A stretch of DNA of 64,000 bases from Cheiracanthium punctorium. Taxonomy: Eukaryota; Arthropoda; Arachnida; Araneae; Cheiracanthiidae. This document shows, one piece after another, positions 24,001 to 33,295 of this stretch. The position numbers were made by a program, and so were the translations under genes. The notes beneath the pieces were generated by a model. The model ran no database searches. It was not told the DNA's origin and saw only the letters and a list, made by a program, of their open reading frames with translations. The stretch lies in assembly GCA_038373885.1 (NCBI GenBank), contig JAWZYV010013157.1:62001-126000 (forward strand). The letters are read 5' to 3'. How positions within the stretch are numbered: the first letter of the stretch is position 1; every line of letters starts with the position of its first letter.

Positions 24001-25110
24001 ATTTTATCTCAGCCTAAAGCGAAAAACCACGGTTTAAGAACTCGGAGTTGGAATGATGTGAAATGGACGACCTCAGAATTCGATCCTAGCCTTAAGTGGA
24101 AAACAACGGTTTAAGAACGCGGTATTTAACACTTAAAGGTGAACGCACCCTGCACTCTATTCAGAATACGAAAACTGCAAGACAAGACAAAACAACGATT
24201 TAAGAACACGACCTGGAATACTGGGAAATGGACGCAGGCAGCATTCGAATCCAATGGTTTAAGAACGCAGCTTTGAGAATCCTTTCTAGATGGACGCCCC
24301 CGGTAATCGAATGAAAGAAAATAATTTCATCCCAGCCTAAACCCAAAACAAAAGTTTACGAACACGGTTTAAGAAAAAAATTTGCTTGGGCTTTGCAAAA
24401 ATGGGAGCTATCGGAATTTTAATATCGAGTGCAGCCTAAATTCGGGTTCAGACACGGGAATAATTTAACAATTCAGGAAGATCTTAACCTGTATTGCTAT
24501 TAGAAGTGAATTCGAAAACATCCTCTAGAAAGAAACAGCAATTTAGGAACATGGCTATGGAATACTGGGAAAAGGCCGAAATCTGCTGTCGAAACAACCT
24601 AAAGGGGAAAACAATGGTTTAAGAACGCTGTATTATTTTAACACTTAAAGGTGAACTTACCCTGTATTCCATTCAGAATTCGGAAACTACATAAAAAAAT
24701 ACAACTATTTAAGATCATGGCTGTGGAATATTGCGAAACAGACGCATGCTGCCTTCGAACCCAACCTTAAGACGAAAATAACGGTTTAAGAACACACGTT
24801 AGGAAAACCTTTTTAATGGACAATCCCTGCAATCGAATTGAAAAAAAGCATTTCATAGAATACCGCGATCTGGAACCCAACTTTAAGAGGAAAAGAGCGG
24901 TTTAAGAACACAGGTTAGGAAAAACAATTTTAAATGGACCCCATCTCTCCCTCTAAATGAATTTAAGAAAATATTTTCATCCCAACCTAAACCAAAAAAG
25001 GACTGTTTTAGCACATGGCCATGAAGTACTGCGAAATAGACGGACGCCGCTTTCGAACCCAACCATAAGTTGAAAACAACGGTTAAAACGCGGCATTAGC
25101 GTAACACTTA

Positions 25111-25377
25111 GAGCCTCAGCATGGCACAGTGGTTACATCACTGGAAATGGTAGACGGGCGAAGTGTGAAGTTCACGGGTTCGGGCCCCCTCGCTCGTCCG
25201 TTGACCTAACCGCTCAGAGTTTTCCGTGATTTTCTCCGAAGATAGCGCAAATATAGGTTAGGAACCCTTACAGAGACCCCCACGGATGGCATCCCCCTTG
25301 TGTAGCCCTACTAAGGAGGATTTCTAAGCGGTCTTCGAGCGAAGCACACACATCCGATAAACGTGTTCACAATAACA
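25111..25377 (+). mobile_element. full-length tRNA-derived SINE with TAACACTTA duplication
   Basis: The head ATGGCACAGTGGTTACATCA (A-box region) is followed by a B-box within TTCACGGGTTCGGGCCCC (about 25,172-25,189). The body contains CAGAGTTTTCCGTGATTTTC, TAGGTTAGGAACCCTTACAG and TCTTCGAGCGAAGCACACAC. The tail is short (TTCACAATAACA). TAACACTTA flanks both sides (25,102-25,110 and 25,378-25,386), a sequence that is part of the C-class monomer. Confidence 0.9.
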
Positions 25378-25572
25378 TAACACTTAAAGGTGAACGTACC
25401 CTATATTCCATTCAGAATTCGAAAACTACATCAAAACAAAACCACTGTCCAAGAACACCCCACCATGGAATACTGGTAAATAGACTAGTGCTGCATTCGC
25501 ACCCAAACAAAACCAAGGCAAAAACCACGATTTAAGAACAAGGCCATGGAAAGATTGCGAAAAAAGATGTAT

Positions 25573-25720
25573 GTTTTAAATACGGGTAAGGACTCCTTAG
25601 AAATACCACCACGGAGGGCATCCGCACTTTTATTTTCCTACTGACGAGGATTTAGAATCGGGCTTCAAGCCATGTACAGAAATCCGAAATACCTGTTCAC
25701 AATAACAAGAACAACAACAA
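25573..25720 (+). mobile_element. 5'-truncated SINE in higher-order copy 2
   Basis: This is the paralogue of the 19,261-19,410 fragment: TTTTAAATACGGGTAAGGAC, ACCACGGAGGGCATCCGCAC, ACTGACGAGGATTTAGAATC, then a CAATAACAAGAACAACAACAA tail. It has the same truncation point and the same neighbouring monomer, indicating duplication together with the array unit rather than a second insertion. Confidence 0.85.
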
Positions 25721-26986
25721 GCATGCTGCATTCGAACGCAAACTTTAGATCATAAGTACGGTTTAAGCACGCAGCTTAGGAAAATCTTTATAGATTGACG
25801 CCCCCTGCATTCTAATTAAAGTAAAGATCTTCAATCCAGCCTAAACCCAAAAAGGACGGTTTAAGAACACGGCCATGCAATACTGCGAAATAGACGGACG
25901 CTGAATTCGTACCTAACCTTAAGGGGAAAAAACGGTTTAAGAACGCGGAGCCAGTTTAACACTTAAGACGAAATAACGGTTTAAGACCCAGGTAAAAAAA
26001 AAACCTTTCTAAAAGGACGCCACATGCATTCGAGTTGAAGAAAAGAATTTGAGCCCAGCCTAAACAAAAAAACAACGATTTACGAGCACGGCCAAGAACA
26101 CCGCGAAATGGTAACACGCTAATTCCGAACCCAAACTTCAGACGAAAACAACAATTTCAAAACTCAGGTTTTGATAAACTTTTCTAAATGGACACCCCCC
26201 CACCCTGCAATGGAATTGAAGAGAATTTCATCCCAGCCAAAAGCGAAAAACAACAGTTTAAGAAAACAGCTAAAGTATACCGCAAATTGGACCCACACTG
26301 CATTCGAACCCAACCTTGAGAAAAAAGCAGCAATTTAAGAAAACATGTTTCCAAAACCTTTCCAGATTAATTGGAATGCAGGGGCCGCCAAAGAAAAATT
26401 TTCCACCCAGCTTAAACCGAAACAGCAGAGTTTAAGAACAGGGCACGGAGTACTGTGAAATAGACGGACGCTGCATTCAAATCCAAACTTAAAGCAAAAT
26501 CAACGGCTAAAAATGCGGAATTAGTACAACAATTAAAGGTGAACGCTCCCTGTAATCCATTCAGAATTCGAAAACTACATCAAGACAAAAACAACATAAA
26601 AACAAGGAAATCGAACACTGCGAAAAAAGACGCATGCTGCATTTAAACGCAAACTTAAGAAGAAAATTGCAGTTTAAGAACGCAGGTTAGAAAAAACTTT
26701 TCTAGACCTAAGCCCCCTGCAAGCGGATTAAAGAAAAAATCTTCAACCCACTCTAACCCCCCGGCAAAAAAAAAAAAAAAAACTGTTTAAGAAAACCAAA
26801 AAAGTTTAAGAACTCGGTTTTAGAAAAAATTCCATGGACGCTCCTTCATTTTACCACGGAATGCAGACCAAAACGGTTTACGAACATCGGCATAGTTTAA
26901 CAATTTCGGAAGATCCCACACTGTATTCCAATGAGAAGACATATCGAAAATTGCCTCAAGTCATAAATAACAGTTTAAGTACACAG

Positions 26987-27153
26987 CAAGGACGTACCCA
27001 GGGGGGTGGTCCAGGGTTCCGGACCCCCTCCGAAATTTCCATTTTTAAGCAAAATAATAATGATGAAGTTTTGTTGTATAAAATTCTGCCTTTTTCACTG
27101 TTTGGACCCAATTTTTGGACCCAACCCGAATTTTTTTTCTGGGTACGTCCCTG
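26987..27153. mobile_element. 167-bp hAT MITE inserted in the array box
   Basis: Ends CAAGGACGTACCCAG and CTGGGTACGTCCCTG are inverted repeats. Flanks GTACACAG (26,979-26,986) and GAACACAG (27,154-27,161) are an 8-bp target duplication with one difference. The target is the array box itself (TTTAAGAACACGG). The ends match the 7184-7721 element, so these are long and short members of one hAT-mobilised family. Confidence 0.9.
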
Positions 27154-29178
27154 GAACACAGCCATACAATACTGCGAAATAGACGCACGCTGCATTCGAA
27201 CCAAACCTCAAGACGAAAACAACGGTTTATGAATACAACTTTCAAAGAAAACTTTCTGGATGAACATTCCCTGCATTCAAATTAAAGAAAAGAATTTCAT
27301 CTGAGCCTAAAGCCAAAAGCAACAGTTTAAAAACACGGCCAAAGGTCACCACGAAATGGACCCACGCTACTCCATTCGAGCCAAACCTTGAGTCGAGGTC
27401 AACGGTTTAAGAACACAGGTTTTGAAAAACCTTTCTAAAAGGACTTACCCTGGAATCGAATTTAAGAAAATAATTTTCATCTCAGCCTGAAACGAAAAAC
27501 GACGTTTTAGGAACACGGCCATAGAATAATGCGAAATAGACGGACGCTGCAATGGAACCTAACCTTAAGGGGGAAAATGGTTTAAGAACGCAGGTTTGGA
27601 AAGACTTTGTAGATTCACGCCCCTACATCCCAAATAAAGACAAAAATTGCAACCCAGCCCAACCAAACCCCCCTAAAAAAAAGTTTAGGAACACGGTGTT
27701 AGCAAATATTTTCATGGAAGCTCCCGGTATTTTAACGCAGAATGCAGCAGAAGGCGGTTTAAGACACGGTCAGAGTTTCACATCGACATAAATAGACACA
27801 GTCATATTATTTCCGGAAGAATTCAACCTGTATTAAAATGAGAAGGGAATTCGAATAGTTCCTCAAGTCAAAAATAAAAGTTTAAGAACACGGCATAGAA
27901 TACCGCGAAATGAACCCACGCTAAAATCGGACCTAACCTTTAGAGGAAAACAGCGGTTTAGGAACACGTGTTTAGAAAGCCTTTCTAGATTAACGGCCCA
28001 TGCAATTAAAGAAAAGATTTTCAACCCAGTCTAAAACCAAAATTTCGCTTTCAGAACACAGTCATGTAATTTTGCAAAATAGACGGACGCTGCTTTCGAA
28101 CCCAACCTTAAGGGAAAAACAACGGTTTAAAAACGCGGAATCAATTTAAAACTTAAAACTAAACGAACCCTTTATTCAATTGAGAATTTGTAAACTACAT
28201 AAAGACAAAATCAAGGATTTAGCAACACTGCATTGGATTACTGCGAAATGGACGGGTTCTACATTCGAGCCCAATTTAAGACGAAACTAACACTTAAAGA
28301 ACACAAGTTAGGAAAAATTTTAAAAGTCGGCCCTGCAATCGAGTTGAAGAAAATAATTTCATCCCATCCTGAAGGCAAAAACCACGATTTAAGAACACAG
28401 CTACAGAATACTGAAAAATGGACACACGCTGCATTCGAACTTAACCTTAAGAAGAAAAGAACAGTTTAAGAACAATGGCGGAAGATCACAAAATGGACCC
28501 ATGTTGCAATGGAACCCAAAGTTGAGACGAAAACCACGGTTTAAGAACACAGGTTTGGAGAAACATTTTTCAATTGCCCCCCAACCCCCACCCCCACCCA
28601 CATAAGAAACCTGGAAACTAATTTTGGAAAAGAATTTCATCCCTGCCTAAAGCGAAACACGACATTTAAAAATACCTGAATAGAATACTGCTAAATAGAT
28701 GGACGCTCCATACGAACTCAACCTTATGGGTATAGCAACGTTTTAAGAACGCAGTATTAGTTTAAGACTTACAGGAGAACGCAACATGTACTCCATTCAG
28801 ATTGCGAAAACTACATGACGAAAAAAACATCGATTTAAGAACACGGATGTGAAATACCGGGAAATGGACGAAGGCTGTATACGATGCCAACCTTAAGACG
28901 AAATGAACGGTTTAAGAACACAAGTTTCGAAAGCCTTTGTATATCGAAGCTCCGTGCATTCCAATTAAAGAAAGGGATTTCTAGAAATCCTAAACCAAAA
29001 AACAAAAGTTTAAGAACACGGTTTAACGAAAAATTTACATGGAAGCTTCAGGCTTTTTTACACAGAATGCTGCAAAAGCCTTTTATGAACCCGGTCATAG
29101 TTTATTATTTCCAGAAAAACTGAATCTTTACTGGAATTAGAAGGGAATTCGAGAACTTCCCGAAGTCATAAGTAACAG

Positions 29179-30085
29179 CAGGGCCGTAACCAGAGGGGGG
29201 GCTATGGGGGCTGAGCCCTACCTAGCAGGCTTTCAGCACCCCCCCTAAGATTTTCAAAAAAATTGTAAATTTATCGATGAATACTACTGCCTAGAAATGA
29301 ATGACTTTTAACAATTGTGAAATTTTACATCATTAAAAATAACCTTTGTTTTGGGGGAATTTCTTATCACATTTGCTAGACTTCTATATATATATATATA
29401 TATACAGTTAATTATTTTGCTGCTCTTGGTTACGCGTGGCATCGGATCTTGGATTTTTCTGAGAACACAAAACTGCCACGCAAAGCTTTCGAGGGGAGTA
29501 AAAACTTAAAAATTTCAACGTGTTCCTCTTTGCATTCAAAATGGCAGTGAACATTTTCAACATTTGCCGTGAAGACTGATAGTACTGTAAAAAATTGGAA
29601 TTCAATTATGTTTTTCAGGAACAAAATGAACACAGGATTAAGTAACGTGTGTCTCCGTTTCTGTTTTACCTCACACATAAAGTTGTAACAGTCCCCAGCA
29701 GTGCTCGAAATCGTAGTTCCCACATTCGTCAGATATAAAGGTTATAAGAAAAACCAACGGGCACTCTTTTAAACTGATCGCGCTGTATAATATTTATATT
29801 TTGCTTTATCATACATATTTAAAATGAAAGATAAATAAAATAGATTTTTCAGTAAATTTTCATTTGAATATTTTTCATGCAATCTCAATGAAAAATTTTG
29901 TTAACATATTGAATGTTAAATATTTTAAAAATCCGGCATTTTCTGAAACAAATACTCTAAAAAAAAATGTACAAATTGAAAAACAGTCTCTTCCCTCGCC
30001 CCTCGATTACTAATACTTATATTCAGTCAGCCTCCCCAAACTAGTTCAAAGCCCTACCTAACATTTCATTCTGGTTACGGCCCTG
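29179..30085. mobile_element. 907-bp non-autonomous hAT element
   Basis: CAGGGCCGTAACCAG and CTGGTTACGGCCCTG form perfect 15-bp terminal inverted repeats, flanked exactly by AGTAACAG on both sides (29,171-29,178 and 30,086-30,093). The array phrase CATAAGTAACAGTTTAAG is thereby interrupted and resumed. The interior is AT-rich with a TA microsatellite (29,387-29,402) and minus-strand frames of 97 and 65 codons that show no BED or hAT dimerisation motif I recognise. It is a deletion derivative or a capture element rather than an autonomous copy. Confidence 0.93.
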
Positions 30086-30545
30086 AGTAACAGTTTTAAG
30101 AAAATGGCATTCAACACCGCGAAATTGACCCACGCTAAATTAGAGAATCACACCTTTAGACGAAAGCAACGGCATTAAGAGCACATGTTTGTAAATCCTT
30201 TCTAGATTGATGGTCCCTGTATTCTAACTAAAGAAAAGATTTGAAACCCTGTTTAAACCCAAAAAGGACGGTTTAAGAACACAGCATAAGTACTGCAAAA
30301 TAGTCGGACGCTGCATGCGAACCCAACCTTAAGTGGAAAACAACGGTTTAAAAACCCTGAATTAGTACAAAACTTAAAGGTGAACGCACAGTGTAATCCA
30401 TTCAGAACTCGAAAACTACATTAAGAGAAAAACAACGACTTAAGAACAAGGACATCAAACATTTCAAAAAAAGACTCATGCTGCATTCGAACGCAAACTT
30501 AAGACCAAAATTATGGTTTATGAACACAGGTTAGCAAAAACTTTT

Positions 30546-30578
30546 CTTTAATTCGAATACAGGGGGCGTCAGTCTAAA
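30546..30578. repeat. 31-bp micro-inversion inside a monomer
   Basis: Sibling monomers read CTTTTCTAGACTGACGCC, then CCCTGCATTCGAATTAAAGA and AAAGATCTTC. Here the middle is replaced by its exact reverse complement apart from one base (TTTAATTCGAATACAGGGGG, then CGTCAGTCTA), while both sides remain in normal orientation. The breakpoints coincide with the inverted pair CTTTTCT / AGAAAAG present in normal monomers. Confidence 0.85.
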
Positions 30579-32126
30579 AAAGATCTTCAGCCCAGCCTAA
30601 ACCCCAAATAAATTGAAGAACACGGTTGTAGAAAAATTTATTACGGGCGCTCCTTCATTTTCACACCGAATTCAGCCGAAAACGGTGATAGAACTTCGTC
30701 ATAGTTTAACAATTGCGGAAGATCTCGCACTGCATTCGAATGAGAAGACATATCGAAAACTGCCTCAAGTCAAAAATAACAGTTTAAGAACACGGCCATA
30801 GAATACTTTGAAATAGGCGCACTCTGCATTCGAACGAAACCTCAAGACGAAAACAACTGTTTAAGAATGCAGCTTTGGAAAAAAAAAACTTTCTGTATGA
30901 ACATTCCCTCCAGTCGAATTAAAGAAAAGAATTTCATCTCAACCTAAAGTCGAAAACATCGGTTTAAGAACATGGCCATAGGATAGCGCGAAATGGACCC
31001 TCGATACATTCGATCCTAACCTTGAGAAGAAAACAGCGGTTTAAGAACACAGGTTTTGAAAAACCTTTCTAAAAGGACTTCCCTGGAATCGAATTTATGA
31101 AAAAAATTTCATCTCGGCTAAAGCGAAAAACGATGGTTTAAGAACACGGCTTTGGACTACTGCGAAATAGACGAACACTGCATTCGAAACCAGAATTAAG
31201 GGGGAAACAATGGATTAAGAACGCGGTATTATTTTAACATTTTAAGGTGAACGCACATTGTACTCCATTTAGAATTCGGAATCTACATAAAGAGAAAAAA
31301 ACTGTAAGAACACAATCATGAAATACTGTGAAATAGACGGACGCTGCATTCGAACCCAACTTTAAGGTGAAATAAACGGTTTACGAATGCGGAATGAGTT
31401 TAAAACTTAAAGGTGAACGCACTCTGTCTTCCATTCAGAATTCGAAAACTTCATTAAGACAAAAGCAACTATTTAAAAACAAGGCTATAGAGTATTGCGA
31501 CATGACGTCAGGGCAACTTTTTGTAGACTTATCGCAATGACGCAGGTCGAAAAGCTCTATGGAACATATCGAAACGGACGCATGGTGCATTTGAATGCAA
31601 CCATAAGATGAAAACAACGGTTTAAGAATACAGGTCAGGAAAAAACCTTTTTAAATGACGCCCCTTGCAAATTTAACATAAGAAAAGAATTTCATCTCAG
31701 CCTAAAGCCAAAACCTACGGTTTAAGAACACGGTCATAGAATACTGCGAAGTGGAGCCATGCGGTATTTAAACCCAACTTCTAGACGAAAACAGCGGTTT
31801 AATAACACGCGATTGGAAAAACTTTTTAAATGGACCCCATCTCGCCGTCGAATAGAATTTAAGAAAAGAATTTCATCCCAGTCTAAAGCGAAATATGACA
31901 GTTTAAGAACACGCCCATAAAATACTGCGAAATAGCCGGACGCTTCATTCGAACCTTACCTTAAGGGGGGAAACCACGGTTTAAAAATGCGGTATTTCAC
32001 ACTTTAAAGCGAACGCAGACTGTTCTCCATTCAGAATACAAAAACTACATGAAGAAAGAAACCACGATTGAAGAACACGGCCCTGGAATACCGGGAAATG
32101 GACGTATGTTGCATTCTATCGCAACC

Positions 32127-32411
32127 TTAGCCCGTTAGCCCCCGACTTTTTTTTAGCACATACTCCAATTTATGTTAATGCCAGAACTGATAAATAAATT
32201 TCCGACATTTGTGGGGTATTAACGATACTTTTTCCCCAAAATATATTAATAAAAGAATGGAATGCTAACACTTTGTTTTCACTGACTATTTTGTGAAAAA
32301 TCAGATTTTTTATCCGAGAAATGAAAAAAGAAAAAAAATGAATGAATATTTTTGCGATTTACACTTTTTGCGACCGCCCATAAAATAGGATGCTGGATGT
32401 TAATGGGTTAA
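32127..32411 (-). mobile_element. piggyBac-like MITE, copy C (opposite orientation)
   Basis: GCCCGTTAGCCCCCGACTTT at the left and ATGTTAATGGGTTAA at the right correspond to copies A and B read in reverse (AAAGTCGGGCGCTAATGGG). The right TTAA is intact and the left has become TTAG. It too lies at the TTAA of CAACCTTAAG in an array monomer. It is an independent insertion, because orientation and flanks differ. Confidence 0.78.
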
Positions 32412-32532
32412 CAAGAAACCAACTGTTTAAGAACACAACTTTGGAAAATCCTTTCTAGATGGCCGCATCTGCAATCGAACGAAAGAAAACAATTTCATTC
32501 CCTCCTAAACCCAAAAAGAAAAGTTTAAAAGT

Positions 32533-33295
32533 ATTGGCTGCATTCGTAAACGACAAACTCGTTGCACGAGTTTTCGTAAGAAAACTGGAATGCGTGTGTT
32601 TAGTGCTGTCAGTGGTTATCAGTTTCTTTTGACTTTACGAACAACTTCAATTTATTTAGTTTCGTCGCCTAGGAGAAGAGTTTGTTTACAATTCGCGAAT
32701 GCGTTAATTTTGCTGAGGAGAGTTTTTAGTACATACTCAATATAAAATCAACAGGATTTTTAAAAGAAAGGGTGGCTATAATTGAAGTGCACCGATCAAA
32801 ATTTAGAAATTTCAACTTCCTTTTTTCAAAAGTATTTAGCAAGAGAAGTTCAAATTTCGCAAATAACGGTTTTAATCAACTTCAATCTCAATACTAAAAT
32901 ATGCATTTTTGAATTTACGAAAATGAAAAATAGAAGAAAATGATTACCTCTGAAAAATTATGTGCCTTCGTAGCATTTTCTAACGTACGCATGAATTTCC
33001 TCTTAGAAAAAATAATATTTGCAGCTTTAGGAAACGTAAAATACTTTTCACAACAACATACTTTTCCATAACAACGGACGCCATTCGAAAACAGCAACAA
33101 CGTGCAGCAAGTGTATCTTCTAAACACCGTAACAAACCTGATCCGCTTTCAGTTTACTTCGTTTGAAACTAATCGCACTCAGTTTTTAATACGAACGCTC
33201 TAGTTTTTAAACTGAATGCACTCAGTTTCCTTAGACAGCTTAGACAGAAACTCGTTGAACGAGTGCAACTCGTTTGGCGTTACGAAAGCGGCCGG
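32533..33295. mobile_element. roughly 760-bp MITE, GGCTGCATTCGTAAACG ends
   Basis: The left end GGCTGCATTCGTAAACGACA and the right end, whose complement is GGCCGCTTTCGTAACGCCA, are imperfect inverted repeats. Each is followed inward by AAACTCGTTG or CAACTCGTTCAACGAG elements. The interior is AT-rich and carries no intact frame; a 70-codon minus frame (32,915-33,127) has a cysteine-containing stretch ending FTFPK that is only vaguely like a THAP domain. The right 130 bp recur at 35,414-35,552. No exact target duplication was determined. Confidence 0.6.

Larger units (their letters stand above)
20501..26387 (+). repeat. higher-order repeat copy 2 (about 5.9 kb)
   Basis: This is the second copy of the unit. 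Corresponding anchors lie at 20,501 (start), about 22,380 (C-rich block), 22,568 (TTAAGACTTACAGGAGAACG), about 23,575 and 24,382 (TTGCTTGGGCTTTGCAAAAA). It carries the counterpart of the truncated SINE (25,573-25,720), plus two full-length SINEs absent from copy 1 at the equivalent places (20,728-21,005 and 25,111-25,377). Confidence 0.85.
26388..31700 (+). repeat. higher-order repeat copy 3 (partial)
   Basis: The third copy starts at the CCAAAGAAAAATTTTCCACC anchor. Equivalents of the C-rich block (about 28,580), the TTAAGACTTACAGGAGAACG block (about 28,760) and ACCGAATTCAGCCG (about 30,665) follow in order. Spacing is inflated by hAT insertions of 167 and 907 bp. The TTGCTTGGGC marker and the truncated SINE of copies 1 and 2 were not found, so the copy is truncated or rearranged after about 31.2-31.7 kb. 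Confidence 0.78.

Noticed and set aside
26834..27232. 132-codon plus-strand frame
   Set aside because: It runs across array monomers and straight through the 167-bp hAT MITE, so it is a chance fusion of unrelated repeats.
32915..33127. Possible THAP-type zinc finger (cysteines then FTFPK) on the minus strand
   Set aside because: Cysteine spacing and the conserved tryptophan and histidine of THAP domains are not present; the frame lies in an AT-rich MITE interior.
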